Source: Isoetes taiwanensis (lineage: Eukaryota; Streptophyta; Lycopodiopsida; Isoetales; Isoetaceae). Taken from it: DNA of 64,000 nucleotides. Position numbers and translations under genes: made by a program. Where the stretch lies: positions 9,213,448 to 9,277,447 of the forward strand of contig JAJEKV010000027.1 in the NCBI GenBank assembly GCA_021234155.1, in the 5' to 3' direction. The notes under the pieces were generated by a model. It saw nothing but the letters and a program-made list of their open reading frames with translations, was not told where the DNA came from and made no database searches. This document shows, piece after piece, positions 48,817-59,401 of this stretch (positions within the stretch are counted from its first letter, which is position 1; each line of letters starts with the position of its first letter).

Positions 48817-49465
48817 CACATTTAAGGTTGAGTTACTTATTCCACGTCTTGCCAACCAGGCAATCCAAAAAAAAAAAAACCAAACAATCCCTATGCTTCC
48901 TGCATATCTCTACTAAATAACAAGAATTCTAGCAACATTCTAGCACCGCTCATATTTAAACTGGTGTTCATCTTAGTAAATGGCCTCAGTCCTTTCCATT
49001 TCAATTTTTGTTTATGACCATACTCAATGCATATTTGACCCCGTTACATTACGTTTGCAAATGTTGTTTCAAACTTTTTTATTGGAAAAAAAGCTTTAAT
49101 AAAGAAAGGTGACTTTTGTGCAAACCATTGTTTAAGCCAAAATAATAACAACTCCCATTACGTTGGCAAATGCCTTTTAACGCAGTTTTGGTTGGAAAGA
49201 AACATTAGTCAAAAAAGGGCATTAAAACCTTTATAAGGCCATTTGCTTTGCCAAATATTGACTGGTAAAAAAAAAGAAAAAGAAAAATGTAGCTATACCA
49301 AGGGAAAATGACGATCTGCCAGGGGATGTAAGCTCAAAAACCAATTATCTAATGCAAGTGCTGAATGGAAATGGCACAAATAATACTGTCTTTATTGTTG
49401 TGGTTCCAGCAGTTGCACCCAAAGCAGAGCCACATTGGGATGCCATGATCTATTGTTATGGTGTA
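48817..49465. other. No gene recognised
   Basis: Only A-rich runs and short open frames are present. Confidence 0.5.
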
Positions 49466-49610
49466 GATAACGCCCTGGCCTAAGGGCGTTATTGAAAAAA
49501 AATTTTGAGGGCCATCAAAATGGCGAGGGTGTGTGCGCAGCGCATGCCCGAGCCATTTTGATGGCCCGAAAATTTTTTGTTCAATAACACCCGAGGGCCA
49601 GGGCATTATC
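49466..49610. mobile_element. 145-bp foldback (near-perfect inverted repeat)
   Basis: Arms of about 70 bp face each other around a centre near 49,538. GATAACGCCCTGGCC pairs with GGCCAGGGCATTATC, and GAGGGCCATCAAAATGGC pairs with GCCATTTTGATGGCCC. The word TAACGCCCTGG occurs at 49,468 and again just outside at 49,616, which may be part of a target duplication. It could be a foldback/MITE or a small-RNA hairpin precursor. Confidence 0.8.
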
Positions 49611-49654
49611 GCCCTTAACGCCCTGGTTCGAGGGTTTGCACAGAGAGACCTGAG

Positions 49655-49825
49655 AAGGCATAGCCAAAGATGAAAAGCAGGGCGCCGGAATAGAAGCAGG
49701 GCGCCGGAATGGGAGCAAGGCAGAGTTTTTCTTGGCAGGGCTCGAAATGCAAGCAGAGCGGAGTTTTTCTTCGCTGGAATGGAAGCAGGGCGTCGAAATG
49801 GAAGCAGGGTATTGTTTTTCGTGGC
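49655..49825. repeat. Short tandem repeats of GAAGCAGGGCGCCGGAAT type
   Basis: GAAGCAGGGCG(C/T)CG(G/A)AAT words repeat about five times with GAGTTTTTCTTGGCAGG between them. GC content is higher than in the surroundings. Confidence 0.7.
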
Positions 49826-50806
49826 AGGAGGTGGCTATGGCGGTTTAGGCGAAGCTAGAGCAGAGTTTTCTTGGCTCTATTTTTTAGCTCTAACTAGAAA
49901 CGTGTGCCCGGCGATGCCGGGCATTTCTCGAGAGCGTGCAGAATGGGTCTAGGGTATTAGATTCTGCAGCTACAATAGAATTTATAAAATCTATGTAAAT
50001 GTTATGGGCAAAAAGGCGTATTGCATGATTGTAGTTGAATAGAAATAGGAGACACTCATCTGCATGATGAGAACATATCTTGTTCTTAAATGTAAACATA
50101 CTATTATCTAATCTTGTATGAAACATGTATGCCTTCCGAAGAAACGATCCTTAAAAGCAACAAAAAGAGTGACAATGGTTGATACATCTGAGTGATTCAT
50201 CTTATGTCTATTTGTTATCAAAGTTCTTGAAGAAAACCCTTATATTAGATTTCATTAAACAAATGGTTCATTAGCAAGTTTAAAGGAAAAATAATCATTC
50301 ACATCAATATTTTTTACAATGAAAACATTGATGTGTGTTGATGTGGTCCATTATTGTTTTTTTATGTTGTCAATTTTGTGGCAACTTATGGTTTAGGGTT
50401 TAGGATTTAGGTGAGAAATTATACCATGTGAAATCGAAACTACAGTACCCTAAATCATGAACCATACTATGTGAAATCGAAACTACATTACCCTAAATCG
50501 TGAACTCTACATGTCAAAGATTGTATAGCACAACCTTTAGAACTTGCTGAATACAATAATTTATTAAATTATGAGCTGAAGAAATTAGAATGCAAAATGC
50601 GTAAGGAACAATATATGGATAAAAAGGATTACAATTGTTAAGTAGACTTGTTAAGTAGATGTATCAATTATAGATGTTAACGCCGTCTGGACCAGTTTGC
50701 GCCTCGTCATAACCTGCATCAAATCTGAAGAATAGAATAGAATAGAAGTAAGTTCCACTCTCTTCTCATATTTTGAACGATTAGCATTCATTTCCTTGTT
50801 AGGTTT

Positions 50807-52690
50807 TTAATGTTTTATTAGGTTCCCTACAGTGCCATTCTTACATGTCGAATTTATCCATCCTAGCTCCTGCGCGTTCTTGTTGAATGTGATCCTATAG
50901 CCAGTCATGAAGTTTTCTGTATCACAAACAAAAATTGATCAAAAATATGTTCAGTGGATTTATTTATTCATTTAGACAATTTGATATAAATTTGAAGTTA
51001 CATATGGCCAATTATCGCCACACTACTTGACTCCAATACTACAAAGCATATCGCCTGTATGTCCCCCTGAATACCCAGCCAGATTACAAAATTTGATACA
51101 AAATTTGATTAATCAAATTTTGTAATCTGGCTGGGTATTCAGGGGGACATACAGGCGATATGCAATCAAATTTTGTAATCTGGCTGGGTATTCAGGGGGA
51201 CATACAGGCGATATGCTTTGTAGTATTGGAGTCAAGTAGTTTGAATTTAGATCCGATATTTGTTAGCTTCTGATCTTTCACATCGTAAATAAAACCTTTC
51301 CGTTGGCAAGGTAAATATATGGACTGAAGACTTCGAAACTGGCTCCCCCACTGAAGTTCAATACCAAAACAGGCACGCTGATTGTGCTTGACCTGATAGC
51401 AGAAACCAAGCTTTTAGATCGCATTGTTTGTGCTTGAACCAAAATTATAAACTACTTCTAACTTCTAATATAAATCATGTTTGAGCTCTAACTTCATGCA
51501 TTCACATGATCCACAGACCAATTCAGACATGGGGCAAAAAGTTTTGAATTTTGTTATTGACTTTACCATTCTTAATTATGAACTTCCTGCACACTGTAAC
51601 AATATTTATAAACCGTTACTTACTGCACACTGTAACAATATTTGTAAACTTCTGAAGAACTTTACTTGAACACGTTGGAGCTGAATTTGCTTATTGAACT
51701 GCAAATAGAAAGCTATAGTCCATAAGCATGGTTCCCAGCAAAGAACGAACTCTCAAGCACACGTTCTCAGAAGATCACACAAAACCCAAAAGTGAAATTC
51801 AACTCACATAAGTGGTAACAGAACTATAAACAGCAGAGGGCAAGTAAGTAAATGTTGTGCCAGTATCAAATATGGCATTAAACTTGGACTGCACAAACTT
51901 ATCTCCAACTTGGATCCCTTGTATGCTAACATAGTACGCATTTCTGTGCGTTGAAGGATATTAAAACATCAAATATGATATGCAATGACTGACTGAAGCT
52001 AATTGTAATTAATGACTTGTGCGAACTTACGTGCTGATAAATGATGTTCTCTGCTGGTTGGAGGCTCCTGTATCTCCAAATATGATTCTTCCCGATTCAT
52101 CCTTATCGCTAAAGCACATTGAGAAAGTATCCTGTATTAGTCCAGCCTTGGCCAGAAGGCTTGGGACTGATACGCCTCCCATGCCCAAGCCCAAGAGGCC
52201 ATTTGGTGCACCTCCAGTCAGGAAATCACCAGTTTGAACCCGTCCACATCTGTTAAAAAAAGAGATCAGACATCTATAATTTTTATATTTGGACATACAA
52301 ACTGTTCTTGCAAGCCTGGTTAATATGATATGCATACCCAAATGTGATGTTAGCTTGCACTTGTGTACTTGAATTATGTTCATGGGCAAAGTCGACATCT
52401 TTTACCAGAACTCCTGATGTTGAAGTGTTATCAGAAAGGTATTCCACCTTGTAAGGGCATTGTTGAGTAGAACTTGAACACTGGCTGCTCAGCTCACATA
52501 CAAATGGTAAGAAATACTTACACCTACGATGCTGCTCTTGTTTGGAGGAAAAGACCGACGACCCCAAGCTGCTAATGAACAGGTCCAGCAAGTTTGCAAA
52601 CAAAGAAAATAAGAGAAGAAAAGGCTCACCTTTGGTTAGGCACAGATTCATGTAGGAAAAATAAGTCCGGACATGTAACTTGCAATGCCA
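50807..52690 (-). pseudogene. Pepsin-type aspartic protease (A1 family), decayed
   Basis: Exon blocks on the minus strand, in order: 52,690-52,627 (PDLFFLHESVPNQ, where a DTGSDLFWLPCD-like site is expected); about 52,560-52,338 (CELSSQCSSSTQQCPYKVEY, ANITFG); 52,249-52,031 (CGRVQTGDFL, GLLGLGMGGVSVPSLLAKAG, GRIIFGD); 51,943-51,808 (YYVSIQGIQVGDK, second catalytic motif FDTGTTFTYL); 51,392 to about 51,241 (ISVPVLVLNFSGGASFEVFS); 50,916-50,807 (NFMTGYRITFNKNAQELGWI, stop). Several GT-AG joints keep frame. The order matches plant aspartyl protease family 1-like enzymes. First-lobe catalytic Asp is missing, there are frame changes near 52,535 and 51,275, one middle exon is not visible, and the start exon is absent. 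Confidence 0.8.
51022..51240. repeat. Perfect 76-bp inverted repeat with a 52-bp duplicated arm
   Basis: 51,022-51,097 is the exact reverse complement of 51,165-51,240. In addition 51,112-51,163 is identical to 51,165-51,216. No mismatch was seen in any arm. It abuts the 3' side of the aspartic protease exon ending near 51,241. Confidence 0.95.
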
Positions 52691-52879
52691 CTACTTTCCA
52701 TCCGTTACCTTCAAAGGATCACTCAAGACTTCCTAAAAACCCTGGTGAAGCAACGACCTGCAATTTTCGTATCAGAAATAGTGAGAATCATTTTTCAAAA
52801 ACTCCCTTGCAGTATCATTACTCTGCATCCATTACCTTAGAAGGAGAAGGCTTCAAGCGCCATCCAGGTTATCTCAGCC

Positions 52880-53109
52880 GTGAGACAGAACCACCACTGC
52901 AGTTGGTCTCGGTCTCGGTCTCGGTCTCGTTGGGATTGATTCCGGTAGTGGGAGGTTTTGTGCAGGAGATTTTCGGGCAGATATGGGGTCTGGCTTTCCT
53001 CAACAGGACGCTAGAGCAGAGGAAGGCAGCCATGCATTCGCTCTTCGAATCCGTGGGCAAAATGATAGACCAAGCTCTCGCTGCAGTCATAGCCCAGGCC
53101 CGAACATAA
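52880..53109 (+). pseudogene. Unassigned coding-like fragment, weak resemblance to Endotoxin_N helices
   Basis: The plus frame reads LGLIPVVGGFVQEIFGQIWG and, after a gap, HSLFESVGKMIDQALAAVIA, then a stop at 53,107. A glycine-rich hydrophobic helix, a Trp and then an amphipathic helix with VGKMIDQAL loosely recall the N-terminal domain of Cry-like proteins reported in some plants. The match is by eye and weak, and an unrelated helical protein is quite possible. A (GGTCTC)n-like hexamer run precedes it (52,897-52,928). No start codon in a good context is visible. Confidence 0.2.
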
Positions 53110-53244
53110 GAGTTCCCTGCTTGCCCGAACATAAGAACCTTAGGAAGCCCGAGAATCGGCTTGACCTGGCTGTGACGGACCTTGCTCTACTGTAAGCTTC
53201 AAAACCACTCCCGCCCAACATTACGACAAACTCCCGCAACCGGG

Positions 53245-53305
53245 CGAGGGAACGCCGCATGCGGGCGAGTGAACGCCGCATGCGTCTGCACATGCGGCGT
53301 TCCGG
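53245..53305. repeat. Short repeat and hairpin of GAACGCCGCATGCG
   Basis: GAACGCCGCATGCG occurs twice in direct order (about 53,250 and 53,271) and once inverted (CATGCGGCGTTC, about 53,289), so the second and third copies can form a 12-bp stem. Confidence 0.8.
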
Positions 53306-56215
53306 GCACGGTCATCAACACGCTCCCATTTTAATAAAGAAGATTTTGAACTCAAGCTTTTGAGCTCTAGCTTTTGCCCTCAAGCTTTTAGCCTATTTTT
53401 AAGCTCTAGTTTTTAGAGCCCGTTGGCATGCAAACTCCATTCTCAGAGAAGCACTCAATAAAGCGGAATGAAACCTATTCAGGCAAAGTTCCAGCGAAGC
53501 AAAATCGACATCTCTGTAATAGGGTCTAGAAATCTTTGAAAACAGGGTGCAGAGTCTCTGAAACGGGTTTGTAATCTGCAGAAACAGGGTAGTGGAAATT
53601 CCTAGGGTGTTATGGCATTGTCCACCGATTATCCTAGACTTTGGAGTTTTAAAAATCCATCTCTTTCTAAATTTTCTCCCTAAAATTCTTCCTTATGCAT
53701 GAAAACCTTCCTGTATGCCATAGCTTCTGCCTTCTACCATTGCTAGACCTGCTTCTCCATCTACCGTGAGAACGACCCAAAAGCTGGACGAGAAAAAAAT
53801 TGATATTTATTGTTTTGGTGTGTTATGGAATGTTGTCACCTGGTTTTGGCTTTTTTTTTTTTAAATTTTTTTTTAAAGCTAAAAAAATAAGGTCTCCCAT
53901 TACTCAACAACCAATCACAACTCATATTGTAAATTTTAAAGGCACATGATAAATGACCATGACATTAATCATTAGAGTTCAATTTAAGTCGATTTAACCA
54001 CCTGAAACCTCTTCCATAACACTAAGCATAGCTTGCAACATAGCGCATACAAAGAAAAGAAATTTTGCTAGATCATTGCACACAATTTATAAATATGTTA
54101 CATAATGGAGGGTGCAAGACAAATGAAGGTAAAATCCAGTCCAATATTTCAAGACAAAATTTCTTAAGGTTTGGACGTAATATTTACTCCCCCATCTTTT
54201 TCTTTTTTCCCTTATATAAATATTGATATTTATTCACCTTTACACCAACCACATTTTCTCGACTAGTTGGATGTTGTTGATCAATATTAATTCACCTTCC
54301 TCACCAACCAACATTTGATCGGCTAACAGGATGATGTTGATTCCATACAGACAACTTTATGAGAAGACTTAAACAAGGCTAGACTATACAGCTAAAAACA
54401 AATTACATATCTATCGTATTTAGAAAAATACCAATTATTACAAACTCACATGAACTTTGGGATATTTTCATCTTTTATTATGGGCCATTGATGGGGAGAA
54501 TATACCCTCCCTTGCGCTACATCAAAGGCCTCGAGTTTTTTTTTGCCTTCAACCCCACGAAACTTTCAATGGTGCAAATTAAACCAACAAGAACCAATGG
54601 ATACACATACAACTACATTATTCTCAACACAAAATTACAGCCGAAGGTTTGAAGCCTCAAAGAGAGGCCTGAGTGCCAGAAAGCGAGGCCTCACCAGAGA
54701 GCGCTGCCTCAAGAGGTTGATTCAACAGCTCCAAAGTCAGGACCTTGTCAAATTTATTGCTTGAGCTACGTAATTAACAGCATCTCCGGCTAGGCTGCGG
54801 CTTCTGTATAAGGGAAAGGCTCGCTGGGCTGTTTTCTCGCCAGGAAAAATGGTCGACGTGCGGAGCGCGGAGGCCAGCTTGACTGACCAGAAAATAGCCC
54901 AGTGGGCCTTTGGCATAACGGAAAACATCCATTGGGCTTCATTCTACTGTTGAATACAAGGTAAGATCGACGGAATGCAGGGTAAAATCGACTGAAGGAA
55001 GGTAAAAATCTGCCGTTGTTCTTGCTCGACTTTCAGATAATGGAAACTTGCCACGTGTCATAACCTGATTGGATGGAAAGGCAGAATGAAGCCCAATGGT
55101 TTTTTCCCTTGAAGAAATATCTGTCCCGACAACGGCAATGGTGGAATGAAGGAGAGCTTAGGCAAGTACTTCGCAATTGATAGATATCGCATACTAAAAA
55201 GGAACATTAATTTCTGGGAAAAAAAACAAGAATGGAAAAAAAGACAATGCATGTCCCTGGACCGGCCATCACCATGGGATCGTTTGCACCATAATCTAAA
55301 TCTAGCAGAAGCCTGGACTGCCCAGACTAAACAGGCCCTGCCAAATGCAAGAGCTGCAAGCTTTGCCAGATCCAAAGCCCCGCCAAATGTTAGGGCCGGC
55401 AGCTGCATCAAATGCAAAGCCCTGCTCTGAGTGGTTGCTACACCTAAGCCGAATAAGAAAGGCTATTGTCTGGGATGGCGTGTTTGTTCTCCCGATCTTT
55501 CCAAAAATTGCAGGATTCCCTTCCCTTTTGGGACCATTGCAACCACAACCATAAAATAAGTCCCAAGAATAGAAATATGACCTTCAAACCAACTAAGCAG
55601 CTCAAACAACCCCAAATATACCATTTTGAATACAATACAATACAAGAATTATAGTTCCAACCATTGCGAGAATACCCTCCTGCAATACAAAATGAATTGT
55701 GCAAACTTAATAATAGTTTTCCATTTATACGAGTTTTTGTCCTTTAAGCTTCTAAACTTGAATCCACCATCTTAATTAGCTTTTTATGTTGGTTTGTCAA
55801 TACTTCCACGGAATTATGCTTGATCTAGCTAGTACCTTCAAGCTCAGTTCTTTTATCTGTTTTCAAGTCAAGAAGCTCAGTTCTTTTATTTGTTTTCAAG
55901 GCAAGAACATTTATTTATAAATACGTGCAAAATGTACAATTGACATTTCGTAGTCATAATAATGTACTACATAATTCACGCTGGGAGGGGCATTACGCCA
56001 TGTAGGGCTTCGAGGCGGCGCCGCCAGCCAGAGGGCGGCGCCGGCCAGCCAGAGGTACAGACGAGCGGCCGCTGAAAGTGCCCGCCGAGGCTTGTGGCAT
56101 CTCCCGAAAAGCCCTACCGTATGGATCGCCTCCCAAATGAATTATGGGACGTAATACACGCCAGGGCCTGATTACGAACAGTAGAAATCGAAGAGAGCAG
56201 AGCAAGTTGAATCGT
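53306..56215. other. No gene recognised
   Basis: Mixed AT-rich sequence. The open frames at 54,543-54,764 and 55,058-55,430 show no recognisable motif. Confidence 0.45.
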
Positions 56216-56362
56216 TGAAGGAAGGAAGGAAGGAAGGAAGGTACTTTTATCGTCCACGGAGACCAATCGGTCTATGGGACCCAATATTAAAAACGCAAAG
56301 AAGCGGATTATCGCCTCGATTAAAAACCCCCCTCCCGGCGGGTTTTCGAGGGAAAACCGTGC
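56216..56362 (-). mobile_element. LINE family A 3' end with (CTTC)n tail
   Basis: Read on the minus strand: GGTTTTCCCTCGAAAACCCG, GGAGGGGGGTTTTTAATC (56,319-56,358), TTGGGTCCCATAGACCGATT, GGTCTCCGTGGACGATAAAA, then a CTTC tetramer tail (56,216-56,241). It is the minus-strand equivalent of the copies at 44.9 and 48.7 kb, but with a different tail unit. Confidence 0.85.
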
Positions 56363-56499
56363 GGCAAAGAATCACCAATGACAAACCGTGGCTAATCATA
56401 TAAAATGCGTAAACATCCCAATATATACAAATATGCACCACCCCGTAGTGCCTAGTCACGGACAAAATGTGGGGGGCATGTGAAGGGAAGAAGGCAGAA

Positions 56500-56755
56500 T
56501 CGAAGGCATAAGGCCTTTGAAGGAAGAATCGAAGGCCAAAGTAGAGCAGAGCCGTTTGAAGGAAGAATCGAAAAATAGGGCCTCTGCTTGGATCTCTGCT
56601 GCTTGGATCTCTGCTGCTTTTGCCGGATCTCTGCTGCTTTTGCTTGGATCTCTGCTTTTGCCCGACCTGCGGAAAGAAAGAAAAGAAATGAAGCGGAGGA
56701 AAGCAGGGAAGCGGCGGAAAGAAGCGGAGGAAAGCAGGGAAGCGGCGAAAGGATT
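56500..56755. repeat. Cluster of short tandem repeats
   Basis: Three adjacent arrays are present: GAAGGAAGAATCGAAGGC-type units (56,505-56,575), TGCTTGGATCTCTGCTGC units (56,585-56,660) and GCGGAGGAAAGCAGGGAAGC units (56,693-56,752). Confidence 0.8.
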
Positions 56756-57075
56756 GCGTGCCATAATTTTAGGGCAGAAAGATAGTAATCAGGCCCTGGC
56801 GTGTATTATAGTATTATAGTGAAGTCAAACAATGGTCTAGACCATCCTAAAGAACTTGAGAAATTGCATCAATTCATAATAAAATTGGTAGATTACAAAA
56901 ATAAAACAAGAATATTGGTTGAGCAAAATAAAGTCAAGCTATTTATGACTGGCAAAAGAAAGTATGGTCCCTATTTTTGTTTGAAGAACTCTTGTCATGC
57001 TTTTTTCTTAGGGATTGACAAGATTTTGTGCCATGGTCATTATATTTAGTAATAAGTACTGCCCAAGAATTCAAC

Positions 57076-57320
57076 TGTCAATTTGAACTCTTAAGCATCT
57101 AGACATAAAAAGATTGTTCAATTGCTAGCTACTACTATAATGTTTACCTTTCTTCCTTCCTTCCTTCTATCTGGTTAGGGCTTTTGATTATGCGAGTAGA
57201 TAAATCACTGTCAATTTAAAAACTCAAGCATCTAGAATATATGTTCAATGCTAGCTACTACTATAATGTTTACATTCTTTTCTGGTCAGGGCTTTTTGAT
57301 TATGCAAGTACATAAATCAC
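57076..57320. repeat. Tandem duplication, about 115-130 bp unit
   Basis: Both copies carry ACTGTCAATTT, AAGCATCTAGA, GCTAGCTACTACTATAATG and AGGGCTTTT..GATTATGC in the same order. Confidence 0.8.
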
Positions 57321-57556
57321 AACGCTTAAATGTCTCCATAACGTCTCTCAGATTACTAGTTAAAGACCGGCCTTTCTGGATCTGGCGTGCTCTTACAACC
57401 ATCATCATATAGAAAGCGGCACATTACTATTGAATGCCCACAGCCATTGCAGTTTGTGCATGCATCATTGATGAAATGCAGATATATGAAATAATTAATG
57501 GCCTCAGACCCTGAGATGGATCTGCATAGTAATTCTTCAAAAATCAGCACCACAGA

Positions 57557-58149
57557 TTACAATGCTGCGGCAGACTCGACATCACAATCCCTTTCTACCT
57601 CTTCTTCAGCAAAGCAAGGGGGTTTAGGAATAAGACCTAGAATCTTAAACATTTGTTGATCAGCATCAAAATCATTATTTTGAGTTGTGAGAAGCTTCTC
57701 GCCAGTAAAAATTGAATTTGCGCCTGCCATGAAGCACAAAGCTTGTTCTGGTTGAGAGAACTTGACCCGCCCAGCTGATAAGCGGACCATAGCCTTAGGC
57801 ATTATAATTCGAGCAGTCGCTATCATACGCACCATCTCCCAGATCTCAACAGGCTGCTAACAGAAAATGTCAATATAGTTGAACAAATTAGTTATGGAAA
57901 TGTTCTTTTACTTTGCCAGACATGTTTCAACCTTTTGATCCTGAAGTGGTGTGCCCTTAACAGGAACAAGTGCATTGATTGGAACACTCTCTGGATGTTC
58001 AGGTAGAGTAGCTAGAACATGTAGCAACCCAACACGATCCTCCTCAGCCTCCCCCATTCCTATAATACCACCTAAGAAGAAAGAAAAAGGGTGGAATATG
58101 GGTCAGCATCGTCCCATGGCCTTGATCGTCTCCGTGCATATTAAAATTG

Positions 58150-58230
<81 letters not shown>

Positions 58231-59401
58231 CATGAGGTCATACAATTTCTAACCTCAGATGATAATGTAATTAAAATTACCTGAGCATACACTAATTCCA
58301 GCCTCTCGAACATACTGTAGTGTCTCTAACCGTTCATCGTAACTTCTTGTGGTTATAATGTTAGGATAATACTCCCTCGAGGTATCCAAGTTATGATTGT
58401 AAGCTGTCAAACCAGCCTCTTTCAACTGCTCTGCTTGTTGTTTCTCCAGCATTCCAAGAGTACAGCAAACCTCCATGCCCATGCCCCTGCAAGAAGTTGA
58501 TTAACAGAAAAAAAGAGTCAAAATGCATGTTGAGAAAAATCAAATTCAAAAAAACCTTGCTCTCACTTATCTACAAATTATCACCAGCACCTTTAAATCG
58601 TCGAGCAAGTTTAATTACCTAATTTCTTTCACATAATTTAGGATTTGATTGAAATTAGTCTTTTTCCCTGCTGTCTCTCGCCAAGCTGCCCCCATGCAAA
58701 ACCTTGTACTTCCTGCCTCTTTAGCCTGTATTGACACATCTAAACATTTCTGCATTTAATTATCCACACACTTTAATCAAACCTTAAAAACCAAAATTGA
58801 TACCTTCTTTGCTGCCTTAAGCACTTCTTCCTCTTGCAAAAGCTTCTGACCTTTTACATCTGTGTTATATCTGGAAGACTGAGGGCAATATGCACAATCT
58901 TCTGAGCACCCACCAGTTTTGACAGACAGCAAAGTGCATTGTTGAACCTCCCTAAACTTATGCGCATGTCGGTGAACCTGAGCCTGTATTGCATGTGAGC
59001 ACAACACAAAGTAGAATCAAGTAAAGCACACAAAATACAACCGATGTAATCTTCAGTGCCAAATAAGGTACACAAAATACAACTAAACTTCAATGAAAAT
59101 TGCCCGAGAAAAACCCATTGCAAAAGAACTAACAAACCACACTCTTAATACGATGTGATGTACACCTAAATCAGCTTACCCCGTAAAACATGAGATCCAG
59201 CAAAGGAGAATCGTAGATAGCTTGAATTTCTTGTCGGGTCCAGTCCTTCCGGGGGCCAGATTTGATTGCGTTTTCAGCTGCAGTCTGTGCTGGTATGCCA
59301 TCAAACCGGTCTGTAGCGACCTTGGTAGAGGATGAGAAAGCTCTACACAGGCCAAATGTGAGGCGGGTAATGGAGAACTGGGCTCCTCGCCGGAGAGCCA
59401 T
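57557..59401 (-). CDS. BIO2: Biotin synthase
   Basis: Six exons on the minus strand (59401-59180, 58983-58804, 58725-58619, 58486-58281, 58071-57932, 57853-57557) join in frame at GT-AG sites to 383 codons plus stop. The protein is a radical-SAM enzyme that inserts sulfur into dethiobiotin. The CxxxCxxC motif for the 4Fe-4S cluster is CSEDCAYC, after [66 protein letters not shown] and [20 protein letters not shown] are typical. Length and exon content match plant BIO2. The first about 35 residues ([17 protein letters not shown]) are basic and hydroxylated, fitting a mitochondrial presequence, where plant biotin synthesis ends. Intron 4 carries a LINE tail microsatellite. The reading frame has no defect. 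Confidence 0.97.
58110..58230 (+). mobile_element. LINE family A tip with (TATC)n tail, inside BIO2 intron 4
   Basis: GTCCCATGGCCTTGATCGTC then TCCGTGCATATTAAAA is the last about 40 bp of the LINE family. It is followed by about 20 TATC units (58,149-58,230). The element is antisense to BIO2 and lies between exons 4 and 5. Confidence 0.8.
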
